Shown one piece after another: positions 42,225-51,514 of a stretch of 64,000 nucleotides of DNA. Each line of letters starts with the position of its first letter. Positions within the stretch are counted from its first letter, which is position 1. The translations under genes were made by a program, and so were the position numbers. The DNA is taken from the NCBI GenBank assembly GCA_041917295.1, contig JAYRXX010000025.1:62001-126000 (forward strand). Direction: 5' to 3'. This DNA comes from JADKHR01 sp041917295 (GTDB lineage: Bacteria; Elusimicrobiota; Elusimicrobia; FEN-1173). Below the pieces are notes generated by a model that was not told the DNA's origin, made no database searches, and saw only the letters and a list, made by a program, of their open reading frames with translations.

Positions 42225-44024
42225 GTGCTATCCGTCCAAAACCTTCACAAAGCGTTCGGCCAGCAGGTTATTTTTGATGGAGTGAACCTTCAACTGAATG
42301 CCGGCGACCGTTACGCCCTGATGGGCCCCAACGGAGCGGGCAAATCATCCCTGTTTAAAATTTTGCGCGGGTTGGATTTCCCCGACGAAGGGGTGGTGTC
42401 GTTCCCCCGGGGCGTGCGGATCGGTTATCTTCCCCAGGAAACCGCCGACATCGGCGAAGGCACCGTGCTTCACGAAACCCTGGCCGGCGAGGGGGACGCG
42501 GAGATCCACGCGGAAAAACGCGCCGCCGACGCCAAAAAGATATTGATGGGTCTTGGGTTTCGCGTATCCGATTTTGACCGGCTCGCGTCGGCCATGTCCG
42601 GAGGGTGGCGCATGAGGATTGCCATCGCCCGACTGCTTTTGCAAGAACCCGATCTCCTGCTCCTCGATGAGCCCACCAACCATTTGGACCTGGCCTCGTT
42701 GTTGTGGTTTCAAGACTATCTTCAGCACTCGAAAAGTTCAATTTTGTTGATTTCCCACGACCGGGCGTTCGTGAACGCCATCGCCCACGGCATTTGGGAT
42801 TTGCGCGACCACAAGATTTATAAATACGCGGGCGACTACGAGAAGTTCTTGTCGGTCCGAGCCATGGAACAAGAACAGGTGCTCGCCGCGTACAAAAAGC
42901 AACAGCGGGAAATCGCCGACGCCCAAGAGTTCATTAACCGGTTCCGCGCCCAGGCCGCCAAAGCCCCCCAGGTTCAAAGCCGTATTAAAATGTTGGAGAA
43001 AATGGAGCTGATTGAAATTCCTCCGGAAGTGAAGAAAATTAAAATAAATTTTCCCCAACCCAGCAAAACCGGGGTCAAGATATTGTCCCTCAACGGCATT
43101 GTTAAATCCTACGGAGACACGAAAGTGTACGACGGTTTGGATTTTGAATTGGAACGGGGCCAGAAAGTGGCCCTGGTGGGCCCCAACGGCGCGGGGAAAT
43201 CCACGTTGTTGAAAATGTTGGCCGGGGTTTTGCCCTTTGAGCAGGGCCGGCGGGTGTTGGGGCTGAACGTGGAATCGGGATACTTTTCCCAGCATCGGTG
43301 GGAAACCTTGACCCCGGGCCGGACCGTGATTCAAGAGGCCATGGCCACCCGGCGAATGAATCCGGACCTTCTGGTTCGCACCATTTTGGGCACCTTTCTT
43401 TTTCGCGACAACGCGGTTTTTAAAAAGGTGGACGTGTTGAGCGGAGGGGAAAAAAGCCGGTTGGCCTTGGCCAAGCTGTTGTTGGACCCCCCAAACGTCT
43501 TATTATTAGATGAGCCCACCACTCACCTGGACATGGCCAGCGTGGACGCGCTGATTGAGGCGTTGAAGGATTTTGAGGGGACGATTTGCTTTATCAGCCA
43601 CGATCTCTATTTTGTCAACGCCCTGGCCAACCACGTGGCCCATGTGGACCAGGGGCGGGCGAAGCTTTACACGGGCAACCACGATGATTTCCTTCGCCTG
43701 TCCCAACGGTTGTCGGCGGCGGGACCAAGTCATCCCGTTGAAAAACCGGTGGTCCGCCCTGTTCAGTCGGGCGGGCCGGCGTGGATGAAAACCGGGTCCG
43801 ACGATTTGAAACGGTTGCGGGAAGCCGAACGGGCCCGTTCCAAACGCCGCAAAAAGTTAAACGAGCGGTTGCGGGAACTGGAAAGCGAAATCGAGGATTT
43901 GAACGGACAAATGGGATCGGTCTTCATTCAAAGCGATTACCAAAAGCTGATGGAATTGGATGCGGGCCTTAAAAAGTGCCAAAAAGAGCGGGACGAGGTT
44001 TTGGCCGCCCTTCAACAATCGTGA
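42225..44024 (+). CDS. ABC-F family ribosome-associated ATPase
   Basis: The 599-aa soluble protein has two ABC domains and no membrane segment: Walker A GPNGAGKS at 34-41 and 319-326; signatures AMSGGWRMR and VLSGGEKSR; Walker B LLLLDEPTNHLD and VLLLDEPTTHLD. The interdomain linker (~225-290) is charged and helical, as in ABC-F factors that act in the ribosomal E site (EttA/Uup/YheS group), and the C-terminal ~70 residues form a Uup-like coiled coil. It starts at GTG 42225 with an SD (AAGGGG), divergent from hemerythrin. A translation-rescue or assembly role is likely; drug resistance is not indicated. Confidence 0.9.
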   Translation: MLSVQNLHKAFGQQVIFDGVNLQLNAGDRYALMGPNGAGKSSLFKILRGLDFPDEGVVSFPRGVRIGYLPQETADIGEGTVLHETLAGEGDAEIHAEKRAADAKKILMGLGFRVSDFDRLASAMSGGWRMRIAIARLLLQEPDLLLLDEPTNHLDLASLLWFQDYLQHSKSSILLISHDRAFVNAIAHGIWDLRDHKIYKYAGDYEKFLSVRAMEQEQVLAAYKKQQREIADAQEFINRFRAQAAKAPQVQSRIKMLEKMELIEIPPEVKKIKINFPQPSKTGVKILSLNGIVKSYGDTKVYDGLDFELERGQKVALVGPNGAGKSTLLKMLAGVLPFEQGRRVLGLNVESGYFSQHRWETLTPGRTVIQEAMATRRMNPDLLVRTILGTFLFRDNAVFKKVDVLSGGEKSRLALAKLLLDPPNVLLLDEPTTHLDMASVDALIEALKDFEGTICFISHDLYFVNALANHVAHVDQGRAKLYTGNHDDFLRLSQRLSAAGPSHPVEKPVVRPVQSGGPAWMKTGSDDLKRLREAERARSKRRKKLNERLRELESEIEDLNGQMGSVFIQSDYQKLMELDAGLKKCQKERDEVLAALQQS

Positions 44025-44076
44025 TTTAAAAATGGGATGCGATGTGGTAGAATGCGGGCCAAGGAAGGGATCTCAT

Positions 44077-44769
44077 TTGAAAAAATCGATCGCGTTTATT
44101 GCTATATTGGTGGGGGGGCTGGGGTTGGCCCGGGCCGGTGCGCCGGTGGTGGAGCTGATCGACGTTCCCACGGCCGAGGTGTTGGACCGGTACGGATATA
44201 ACGCCTCTTTCCGGTTTTATACCGGGGGGGGGATGTTGGCCAAAACGTATTTTGGGGTGTTCCCGCGCCTCAACGTGGGGTTTGGGTTGGACGCGGAAGG
44301 GTTTGTGGGCAACGACGCGGTGGACGTTAACAAACCCACGTTGAATGTTCGGTTTCGTTTTTACGACGGGCAACGGAACTTGCCCGCCCTGGCTTTGGGC
44401 TACGACGGTCAAGGATTGTTTTACAACGATGAAACCGACAAATACAACCAGCGGGAAAAGGGGTTGTATCTGGTGGGAAGCGGGGAAGTGTTTGTTCCGG
44501 ATCTCAGCCTTCACGCCGGGGCCAACGTGTATGATTTTTCAAACGATCACCTGTACGGATTTATGGGATTGCGCTACGTTTACAAAGATCTCTGGGGTTT
44601 AACAGGCGAATGGGACAACATTCGCAATGGCCGTGACAGCCGCCTCAACTTGGGCGGAACGTGGTGGATGACGCCCAGCTTTGCCCTGGAACTGGCCGGT
44701 CGGGATTTGGGCGCGGCAGGCCGACGGGCAGAACGGATTGTTCGGCTATCCTACACGGGGGGGTTTTGA
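44077..44769 (+). CDS. Predicted outer-membrane beta-barrel protein
   Basis: From TTG 44077 (SD AAGGAAGG) the protein is 230 aa with a clear signal peptide (KKSIAFIAILVGGLGLARA). Mature sequence alternates polar and hydrophobic/aromatic residues (ASFRFYTGGG, LNVRFRFYDG, HAGANVYDFS, RLNLGGTWW), as in small outer-membrane barrels, and ends with an aromatic residue (YTGGF), the usual outer-membrane signal. It somewhat resembles YjbH/DUF-type barrel proteins but I cannot name a family. A TGGTAGAAT extended -10 lies ~25 bases upstream of the start. Earlier in-frame ATGs (44032) would precede the signal peptide oddly. Confidence 0.6.
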   Translation: MKKSIAFIAILVGGLGLARAGAPVVELIDVPTAEVLDRYGYNASFRFYTGGGMLAKTYFGVFPRLNVGFGLDAEGFVGNDAVDVNKPTLNVRFRFYDGQRNLPALALGYDGQGLFYNDETDKYNQREKGLYLVGSGEVFVPDLSLHAGANVYDFSNDHLYGFMGLRYVYKDLWGLTGEWDNIRNGRDSRLNLGGTWWMTPSFALELAGRDLGAAGRRAERIVRLSYTGGF

Positions 44770-44778
44770 AAAAGGAGG

Positions 44779-45804
44779 ATGACAACCGCCTTGGCTGATT
44801 TACCCACCACATTTCGCGGGTTTGATTTTGAAAAACCCATTTTGGATCTGGAAGAACAGATTCAAGCGTTGGAGAGGACCGCCCAGGAAAACCCGGCCGT
44901 GGAAATGGCCGAGGAGATTAAGGGCCTTCGTCAACGCCTGGAAGAATTGCGTCGGGATACGTATGGAAAGTTGACCCCCTGGCAACGGGTTCAGATTGCG
45001 CGCCATCCCCGCCGTCCTTACACACTGGATTTTCTTGAACGGGTGTTCACAGGGTTTATCGAGATGCACGGCGACCGGCATTTTGCCGATGACAAGGCGA
45101 TTGTGGGGGGGGGCGCCTATTTGGACGGTCGCCCGGTGATGGTCATGGGCCACCAGAAAGGCCGAACGCTTCAAGATTCCATGGCCCGCAACTTCGGGAT
45201 GCCCCATCCGGAAGGGTATCGCAAAGCCTTGCGCCTGATGCGGATGGCCGACAAGTATAAAATGCCGATTATTACGTTTATCGACACAGCGGGGGCTTAC
45301 CCGGGGATCGGGGCGGAAGAGCGGGGCCAAGCCACGGCCATTGCGGAAAATTTGCGGGAAATGTCCCAGTTCACGGTTCCCATTGTGTGTTGCGTGATCG
45401 GAGAGGGCGGATCCGGGGGGGCGTTGGCGTTGGGTGTGGCGGACAAAATTTTGATGTTGGAGAACGCTTACTATTCGGTGATTTCTCCCGAAGGGTGCGC
45501 CTCAATTTTGTATCACGACGCGGCCCAGGCGCCGGAAGCGGCTCGGGCCTTGAAAATCACCGCGCCCGATCTGAAAGAGTTGGGCGTGATCGACGACATT
45601 TTGCCGGAACCGTTGGGCGGCGCCCATCACGACCAGGACGCCTGCGCGGCCACTGTTAAAGCGGCTTTGCTGGGCGCGTTGGATTCCTTGAAAGGGGTTG
45701 CCGGCGAGGCGCTGTTGGCCCAACGCTACGAGAAGTTCCGTCGGATCGGGCGCTTTTCGTCACCGGACAAACCCCGCGCCGCGTCGCCCCGAAAGAAAAA
45801 GTAG
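44779..45804 (+). CDS. accA: Acetyl-CoA carboxylase carboxyltransferase subunit alpha
   Basis: The 341-aa protein carries AccA hallmarks: FDFEKPILDLEEQIQAL, then PWQRVQIARHPRRPYTLD, MHGDRHFADD, IVGGGAYLDG, GHQKGR, DTAGAYPGIGAEERGQ and the acyl-CoA pocket GEGGSGGALALG, followed by YYSVISPEG. It transfers CO2 from biotin to acetyl-CoA, the first step of fatty-acid synthesis. AccD is not nearby. The start is uncertain: the AGGAGG SD abuts the ATG at 44779, whereas a TTG at 44791 would have a 12-base spacing. The Lys/Arg-rich tail (PRKKK) is ordinary. Confidence 0.96.
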   Translation: MTTALADLPTTFRGFDFEKPILDLEEQIQALERTAQENPAVEMAEEIKGLRQRLEELRRDTYGKLTPWQRVQIARHPRRPYTLDFLERVFTGFIEMHGDRHFADDKAIVGGGAYLDGRPVMVMGHQKGRTLQDSMARNFGMPHPEGYRKALRLMRMADKYKMPIITFIDTAGAYPGIGAEERGQATAIAENLREMSQFTVPIVCCVIGEGGSGGALALGVADKILMLENAYYSVISPEGCASILYHDAAQAPEAARALKITAPDLKELGVIDDILPEPLGGAHHDQDACAATVKAALLGALDSLKGVAGEALLAQRYEKFRRIGRFSSPDKPRAASPRKKK

Positions 45805-45860
45805 ATTTCCCGCGGGGCGGTCTTTAAACCCTTTTTTTCATCCCGAGGAGGATTGAAACC

Positions 45861-46937
45861 ATGAGTGGATCAGAAAGCGGAATTAAGAAAGTCTCTGTTG
45901 CGGAACTGCTCGGCAAAGACGCCGAAAACCTATTGACGTACAAGGCCAAAGTGCCCGCGTCGCGGTTGCATTTGCCCGGCGCGGACCATGTGGACCGCGT
46001 GTGGCTCTATTCCGACCGGAAAGCCCCGGTCCTTCGCAACCTTCAAAACTTGATTGAAAACGGGCGGATGAAGGGGACCGGTTACGTGTCGATTCTTCCC
46101 GTGGACCAGGGCATCGAACATTCCGGTGGCGCGTCGTTTGCGCCGAACCCGGACTATTTCGATCCGGAAAACATCATTAAGCTCGCCATCGAGGGCGGAT
46201 GCAACGCGGTGGCGTCCACCTACGGGGTGTTGGGCGCGGTGGCTCGAAAATACGCCCACAAAATTCCTTTCATGCTGAAAATCAACCACAACGAGTTGAT
46301 GTCGTTGCCCCAGGTGCCGGACCAGACCATGTTCACGAAAGTCAAACAGGCCTTCGACATGGGGTGCACGTCCATCGGCGCCACCATTTACTGGGGATCC
46401 GTGGAAAGCCGCCGCCAATTGCAAGAGGTGTCTGAAGCGTTTGCCCAGGCCCATGAGCTGGGGATGTTCACGGTGTTGTGGTGCTACGCCCGCAACAACG
46501 CCTTTAAGACCGCGGAAAAAGACTATCACGTCTCGGCGGACATCACCGGTCAAGCCAACCACTTGGGTGTGACCATTGAAGCCGACATCATCAAACAAAA
46601 ACTTCCGGAAAACAACGGCGGTTACAACGCCGTGAAGTTCGGCAAAACCAGCCCGAAAGTTTATTCCGATCTGACCACCGATCATCCCATCGACTTGTGC
46701 CGGTACCAGGTTCTCAACTGTTACGCGGGCCGGGCGGGACTGATCAACTCGGGGGGCGAATCCAAGGGCGCGTCGGATTTGGCGGACGCCGTTCGCACGG
46801 CCGTCATCAACAAACGGGCCGGCGGCATGGGCCTCATTTCCGGCCGCAAAGCGTTCCAACGTCCATTGAAAGAAGGCGTGGCGCTCTTGAACGCCATTCA
46901 GGACGTGTACCTGGATAAATCGGTCACGATCGCGTAA
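45861..46937 (+). CDS. fbaB: Class I fructose-bisphosphate aldolase (DhnA/FbaB type)
   Basis: The 358-aa protein is a DhnA-type Schiff-base aldolase rather than a zinc (class II) one: ILPVDQGIEHSGGASFAPNP near 78-97, YGVLGAVARKYAHKIPFMLKINHNE, and GRAGLINSGGESKG with a following INKRAGGMGLISGRKAFQR block that forms the phosphate site. It cleaves fructose-1,6-bisphosphate or condenses trioses. SD AGGAGG. The next gene is PPi-dependent phosphofructokinase, so consecutive reversible steps of glycolysis sit together, separated by a strong terminator at 46954. Confidence 0.93.
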   Translation: MSGSESGIKKVSVAELLGKDAENLLTYKAKVPASRLHLPGADHVDRVWLYSDRKAPVLRNLQNLIENGRMKGTGYVSILPVDQGIEHSGGASFAPNPDYFDPENIIKLAIEGGCNAVASTYGVLGAVARKYAHKIPFMLKINHNELMSLPQVPDQTMFTKVKQAFDMGCTSIGATIYWGSVESRRQLQEVSEAFAQAHELGMFTVLWCYARNNAFKTAEKDYHVSADITGQANHLGVTIEADIIKQKLPENNGGYNAVKFGKTSPKVYSDLTTDHPIDLCRYQVLNCYAGRAGLINSGGESKGASDLADAVRTAVINKRAGGMGLISGRKAFQRPLKEGVALLNAIQDVYLDKSVTIA

Positions 46938-46953
46938 ATAACATCTTGTCAGA

Positions 46954-46997
46954 CCCCCGCGCGTCGACGGTCAACGCCGGCGCGCGGGGGGATTTTT
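46954..46997 (+). terminator. Rho-independent terminator after the aldolase gene
   Basis: CCCCCGCGCG (46954-46963) and CGCGCGGGGG (46981-46990) form a 10-bp GC stem, followed by GATTTTTT. It separates aldolase and phosphofructokinase transcripts. Confidence 0.88.
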
Positions 46998-47025
46998 TCC
47001 CAATCTCTTGTTGAGGTCCTTTCCC

Positions 47026-48708
47026 ATGGCAACCATCAAATCCGAACTTCAGTTGGAACGATCCAAATTCAAGCCGACGCTTCCGTCGGTTCTCCGGTCG
47101 GGCCCGGCGGGGGTTGTGCCGCGTCTGGGCAAACCCACCCAGAGTGTCTCGGATCAAGAGACCCTACGGGGTATTTTTCCCAATACCTACGGTTTGCCGT
47201 TGGCGTTGCTGACCAAGGGCCGAAACCCGGCGGTGGGAAAAAAGCCGTTTCGGCTGGGGATCGTTTTTTCGGGGGGGCAGGCGCCGGGGGGGCACAACGT
47301 TTTGGCGGGACTGTTCGACGCGCTCAAAAAAGCGAACCCCAAGAACAAGCTCATCGGATTTATCGGCGGGCCCTCGGGGATTTTGGACAACAAACAAATG
47401 GAGATCACCGCGGCGGTGGTGGACAATTACCGCAACACCGGCGGGTTCGATATGATCCAGTCCGGCCGGACAAAGATCGAAACACCCGAACAGTTGGCGA
47501 CAGCGAAAAAAACCATCGAACAAACAACGGAAGCCAATCGGCTCGACGGCTTGGCGGTGGTGGGGGGCGACGATTCCAACACCAACGCGGCGCTTCTGAG
47601 CGAATATTTTAAAAAAGAAGGGGTGAAGGTCAGCGTGATCGGCGTGCCCAAAACCATCGACGGGGATTTGAAAAACAGCGAAATCGAAGCGTCGTTTGGG
47701 TTCGACACGGCAACAAAAATTTATTCGGAACTGGTGGGGAATATTTGCCGCGACGTCTTGTCCGCGCGGAAATATTGGCACTTCGTGCGGTTGATGGGTC
47801 GAAGCGCCTCCCACATCACGCTGGAAGTCGCGTTGAAAACCCGTCCCAATCTGGCGTTGATCGGCGAGGAAGTTCTGGCGCAAAAAATGACGCTGGCTCA
47901 GGTGGTGGATCAAATTGCGCAGGCGGTGGCCCGTCGAGCGGAAGCGAAAAAGAATTACGGTGTTGTCCTTATTCCGGAAGGCCTCATTGAGTTCATCCCT
48001 GAAATGAAAGAGCTGATTTCCGGCTTGAACGACACCTTGGCCGCCCACGAACCCCGGCTGGCCGCGGTGAACAGCTTTGAGGAAAAACGCGACATCGTGG
48101 CGGGGGCCCTCCCCGCTCCGTTGGCCGCTCTGCTTCAATCGTTGCCGCAAAGTTTCCAGGCCCAGTTGATGTTGGACCGGGACCCTCACGGGAATGTGCA
48201 GGTGTCCCAAATTGAAACGGAAAAATTGCTGGTGGAAATGGTGAAGGCCCGCCTGGCCGCGTTGGCGGTGAAAGGGAACTACAGCGGAAAATTCGCCGCC
48301 ATCACGCACTTCTTCGGTTACGAGGGCCGGTGCGGCGCGCCATCGAACTTTGACGCCACCTACTGTTACGCCCTCGGCTACAACGCGGCGGTGTTGGCGT
48401 TGAACGGGCTGTCGGGATATTTGTCGTCGATCAAGAACCTCATTAAGCCCGCGGCCCAGTGGGTTCCCGGCGGCGTTCCGCTCACCGCCATGATGAACGT
48501 GGAACGCCGGAAAGGCAAAGACAAGCCGGTCATTCAAAAGGCGTTGGTTCTGTTGGACGGCGGCCCGTTTAAGGCCCTGGCCAAAATTCGGGAGTCCCTG
48601 GTGTTGGAAGACGGTTACGTCTATCCGGGTCCCATCCAATACTTCGGCCCGTCCGTGGTCACGGACATGACCACAAAAACCCTTCAGTTGGAGTCGTCCA
48701 AGCGATAA
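47026..48708 (+). CDS. pfp: Diphosphate-fructose-6-phosphate 1-phosphotransferase (PPi-PFK, long type)
   Basis: From the ATG at 47026 the protein is 560 aa, the size of the long PPi-PFK class. The PPi-specific motif GGDDS (180-184; ATP enzymes have GGDGS) and PKTIDGDL, the substrate-site TID motif, are present; also GFDTATK and MGRSASHITLE. It phosphorylates fructose-6-phosphate with pyrophosphate, reversibly, in the cytoplasm, sparing ATP. A TTG 18 bases upstream (47008) is an alternative start. With class I aldolase before it, this indicates reversible, PPi-based glycolysis/gluconeogenesis. Confidence 0.93.
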   Translation: MATIKSELQLERSKFKPTLPSVLRSGPAGVVPRLGKPTQSVSDQETLRGIFPNTYGLPLALLTKGRNPAVGKKPFRLGIVFSGGQAPGGHNVLAGLFDALKKANPKNKLIGFIGGPSGILDNKQMEITAAVVDNYRNTGGFDMIQSGRTKIETPEQLATAKKTIEQTTEANRLDGLAVVGGDDSNTNAALLSEYFKKEGVKVSVIGVPKTIDGDLKNSEIEASFGFDTATKIYSELVGNICRDVLSARKYWHFVRLMGRSASHITLEVALKTRPNLALIGEEVLAQKMTLAQVVDQIAQAVARRAEAKKNYGVVLIPEGLIEFIPEMKELISGLNDTLAAHEPRLAAVNSFEEKRDIVAGALPAPLAALLQSLPQSFQAQLMLDRDPHGNVQVSQIETEKLLVEMVKARLAALAVKGNYSGKFAAITHFFGYEGRCGAPSNFDATYCYALGYNAAVLALNGLSGYLSSIKNLIKPAAQWVPGGVPLTAMMNVERRKGKDKPVIQKALVLLDGGPFKALAKIRESLVLEDGYVYPGPIQYFGPSVVTDMTTKTLQLESSKR

Positions 48709-48728
48709 CGTCGCGCGGGGAGGCGGGT

Positions 48729-49148
48729 TTGATTCACGAATTGGACTTTCGGGTTTCCTACGCGGACACGGACAAAATGGGCGTGGTGTATTACGCCAAC
48801 TATTTGGTCCTGTTCGAGCGGGGACGAACGGAAATGATGCGGGAGTTGGGGCTTCGCTACCGGGATCTGGAGGAGAAAAACATTTTTCTTCCGGTGATGG
48901 ACGCGCGGGTAACCTACTTGGCTCCGGCCCATTACGACGATCTTCTTAAAATCCGAACGTCTATTTCGGAACTGGGCCGGGCTTCCATGACGTTTGTTTA
49001 TGAACTGGTGAACGCGGAAACCGGAAAAGTCATGGCCCGGGGCTACACGAAACATCCTTTCGTCAGCCAGGCGTGGAAGCCGGTGGCGGTCCCTCCTGAG
49101 GTAAAATCGATTCTGCTCCCGGCGGTTCGGCCTTCCCACGCCCAATGA
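48729..49148 (+). CDS. YbgC-like hotdog-fold acyl-CoA thioesterase
   Basis: The 139-aa protein has the 4-hydroxybenzoyl-CoA thioesterase-type motif RVSYADTDKMGVVYYANY (residues ~8-25) with the catalytic Asp, then FERGRTEMMRELG. TTG 48729 with SD (GGGGAGG, 6 bases) is the start. These hotdog enzymes hydrolyse short acyl-CoA or acyl-ACP thioesters; YbgC of E. coli is linked to tol-pal genes. Here it precedes radC, overlapping it by 4 bases (ATGA). Confidence 0.9.
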   Translation: MIHELDFRVSYADTDKMGVVYYANYLVLFERGRTEMMRELGLRYRDLEEKNIFLPVMDARVTYLAPAHYDDLLKIRTSISELGRASMTFVYELVNAETGKVMARGYTKHPFVSQAWKPVAVPPEVKSILLPAVRPSHAQ

Positions 49149-49963
49149 AACGGCGCGTTCGAACCAGGGAAACCGGCGACGCGCCTGCGGCAACCGTTTC
49201 ATCCCCGCACGAAAACGTGCCCATTGACCTACTTCCTTCCGTTGCCAATCCAGAGAACGCAATCCCGACGGTTGGGCCCGGCGCGGATGTGGAACCCGAC
49301 TATGTGGGTCACCGCAAACGGCTTCGCCAACGCTGGGAAACGGTCGGCGCCAAGGGGTTTCCCGACTACGAATTGCTGGAACTGTTGTTGACCTACGTTT
49401 TTGCCCGTTGCGACACGAAACCGTTGGCGAAAAAACTGTTGGAGAAATTTGGATCGTTCAAGGGGGTTTTGGATGCGTCCCCCGAGGCTTTGGGGCAAGT
49501 CGAAGGCGCCGGGCAGGGAACCGGAACGTTTGTTTCCTTGATTCGCGGCGCCATGGAACGGTATTTTGAGACGGAAGCGCGCCGGACGGATTTGCTCAAC
49601 TCTCCGGAAGCGGTGATCGCCTATTGCCGCGCTTCGTTGGAAGGCTTGGCCAACGAAGTGTTCGATGTGGTGTATGTGTCCACCAAAAACCGCGTGATTC
49701 GCAAAGAGCGGTTGTCGGAGGGAACCATCGACCAGGCGGCCGTGTACCCGCGCCGGGTGGTGGCGGGGGCGTTGGCGGCCAACGCGGCGGGATTGGTGTT
49801 TGTGCACAACCACCCGTCGGGAGACCCCACGCCGTCCTTGGACGACAAGCGGTTGACCGCCCTTCTTTTGCAAGCGGCCAAAACGGTCAATATCGCCGTG
49901 TTGGATCACATCATTGTGGGCAACGGCCGCCACTACAGTTTTAGGGAGAAGGGTCTGTTGTGA
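49145..49963 (+). CDS. radC: RadC-family JAMM-domain protein
   Basis: The 272-aa protein begins with ~50 unconserved residues, then a helix-hairpin-helix region (~55-125; YELLELLLTYVF, FGSFKGVLDASPEAL) and a JAB/MPN metalloprotease-like domain (~150-270) with the zinc motif HNHPSGDPTPSLDD, intact. RadC was named for DNA repair, but its real role is unproven; some homologues contribute to natural transformation. The N-terminal extension is longer than in E. coli (~222 aa). It overlaps neighbours on both sides (ATGA before, GTGA after). Confidence 0.92.
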   Translation: MKRRVRTRETGDAPAATVSSPHENVPIDLLPSVANPENAIPTVGPGADVEPDYVGHRKRLRQRWETVGAKGFPDYELLELLLTYVFARCDTKPLAKKLLEKFGSFKGVLDASPEALGQVEGAGQGTGTFVSLIRGAMERYFETEARRTDLLNSPEAVIAYCRASLEGLANEVFDVVYVSTKNRVIRKERLSEGTIDQAAVYPRRVVAGALAANAAGLVFVHNHPSGDPTPSLDDKRLTALLLQAAKTVNIAVLDHIIVGNGRHYSFREKGLL

Positions 49964-50328
49964 GGGGAATAAGATTTCTTTCTTTGTGGGCGCCCGTGGT
50001 TGTGTGGGCGGGGCTGATTTTTTTTGTTTCCTCCATACCGGATCACCGTCCGGCCGGATCAACGGGCCTTCCCGAATTGATGTCGCGCAAACTGGCCCAT
50101 TTGCTGGAATACGGGGTCCTGGCCTATTTTGTGGCCCGGGCGTTATCCGGGATGGGGTGGGCGATTCGGCGCGTGTGGGCGGTGGGGCTCCTGCTCTGCG
50201 TTCTGTACGCGATTTCTGACGAAGTCCACCAGTCGTTCGTGCCCGGCCGGTTTGGAAAAGTGAGGGACGTGGCCTTGGATTCGTTGGGAGCGGCCTTGGT
50301 CATTTCCCTGTATGCCCGCCGAACCTAA
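49960..50328 (+). CDS. VanZ-family membrane protein
   Basis: The 122-aa protein has four hydrophobic helices (~6-25, ~45-62, ~72-88, ~103-118). VanZ-domain features are visible: RKLAHLLEYGVLAYF and SDEVHQSFVPGRFGKVRDVALDSLGA, where the conserved Glu, His and Asp residues lie. The family is small-membrane proteins of uncertain function, some giving low teicoplanin resistance. GTG start overlapping the radC stop; overlaps the rlmD start by 17 bases. Confidence 0.85.
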   Translation: MRGIRFLSLWAPVVVWAGLIFFVSSIPDHRPAGSTGLPELMSRKLAHLLEYGVLAYFVARALSGMGWAIRRVWAVGLLLCVLYAISDEVHQSFVPGRFGKVRDVALDSLGAALVISLYARRT

Positions 50329-51493
50329 TTCCCTTTGCCCCCATTTTGGTGTGTGCGGCGGTTGTTCCACCCAAGATCTCCCCTATCCCGACCAGTTGGC
50401 CGAAAAAGAAGAAATTGTCCAGAGGGGCATCCGCCCCTTTTTCCCAAAAGCGATTCAGTCCATTGTGGCATCCCCGGACATTATTTATTACCGCAACAAA
50501 ATGGAGTTTGCTTTTGGCGGGCTAAAAGATCAGCCTCCGCTTTTGGGCCTTCGGCAAAAAGGAAAATTTGACCGGATTGTGGACCTGACGGAATGCCGCC
50601 TTCAGTCCCCCGACGTGGGGCGGCTGCTGGCCGCTGTTCGGGCCTGGGCGGTGAAAGAGAACTTGCCTACCTACCATTTGAGGTCCCACCGGGGATTTTT
50701 ACGGTATCTGGTTGTGCGGGAAGGCAAAAACACGGGCCAACGGATGGTGTGTCTCGTGACGGCCGAAGGGGCGCTCCCGACAGAATCGTTTGTGGCCGCC
50801 CTTCAAGAAAGCGGGGTTCGCGTGGACACGGCTGTCTGGAGCGTGAACGCCGGTCTATCGGACGTGGCCTGGGGGGAAGAACGCGCGGTGCTTTTCGGGT
50901 CGGGACACATCGAGGACCGGCTGGGCCGGCTTTCGTTTCGAATTTCCCCTCGGACCTTTTTTCAAACAAACACCCGCGGGGCGGAACGGCTCTACCAAAT
51001 CATTAAGGACGCACTTCCGGAATCCTGCCCCACACTCTTTGATGTTTATTGCGGGTCGGGATCCATCGGGCTGTTTTGCGCTGAGCGGGTAAAGAAATTG
51101 GTGGGAATTGAATTAAACGAGGTTGCGGTGACCGACGCCCGGTCCAACGCTGTATCTTTTGGGATCAACCACGCGGGCTTTCATGTCCTGGACGCGTCTG
51201 TTTTTGCAAAATCCCCCGAATTTTTGGAAGCCTGGAAATCTCCGGGCGCTGTGGCCGTGATGGACCCGCCCCGGCCCGGGTTGTCGGCCGACGTCCGAAA
51301 ACTGTTATTGGATCATCCCATCGAATCGTGGGTGTATGTGTCTTGCAACCCCGAAGCCCTGGCCCGGGACCTGGCGGTTTTGTGTCCCACGTATCGCGTC
51401 GAATCGGTTCAACCGGTGGACCTGTTCCCTCACACGCCCCACGTGGAAACGGTGGTCCAACTGCGAACCAAAGAGTACAAAGTCAAGACTTGA
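50312..51493 (+). CDS. 23S rRNA (uracil-C5)-methyltransferase, RlmD/RumA type
   Basis: The 393-aa enzyme has an N-terminal 4Fe-4S cluster motif C9-x5-C15-xx-C18 (CPHFGVCGGC) with a fourth Cys at 95 (LTECRL), and a C-terminal SAM-dependent methyltransferase domain: DVYCGSGSIG, MDPPRPGL and YVSCNPEALARDL, the last carrying the catalytic Cys. RumA-group enzymes methylate U1939 (RlmD) or other uracils of rRNA or tRNA. No N-terminal TRAM domain precedes the cluster, which is unlike E. coli RlmD. The specific target is inferred only. It is convergent with the RND operon (21 bases apart). Confidence 0.85.
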   Translation: MPAEPNSLCPHFGVCGGCSTQDLPYPDQLAEKEEIVQRGIRPFFPKAIQSIVASPDIIYYRNKMEFAFGGLKDQPPLLGLRQKGKFDRIVDLTECRLQSPDVGRLLAAVRAWAVKENLPTYHLRSHRGFLRYLVVREGKNTGQRMVCLVTAEGALPTESFVAALQESGVRVDTAVWSVNAGLSDVAWGEERAVLFGSGHIEDRLGRLSFRISPRTFFQTNTRGAERLYQIIKDALPESCPTLFDVYCGSGSIGLFCAERVKKLVGIELNEVAVTDARSNAVSFGINHAGFHVLDASVFAKSPEFLEAWKSPGAVAVMDPPRPGLSADVRKLLLDHPIESWVYVSCNPEALARDLAVLCPTYRVESVQPVDLFPHTPHVETVVQLRTKEYKVKT

Positions 51494-51514
51494 CCCCTTT
51501 GACCTCTGCTGGGG

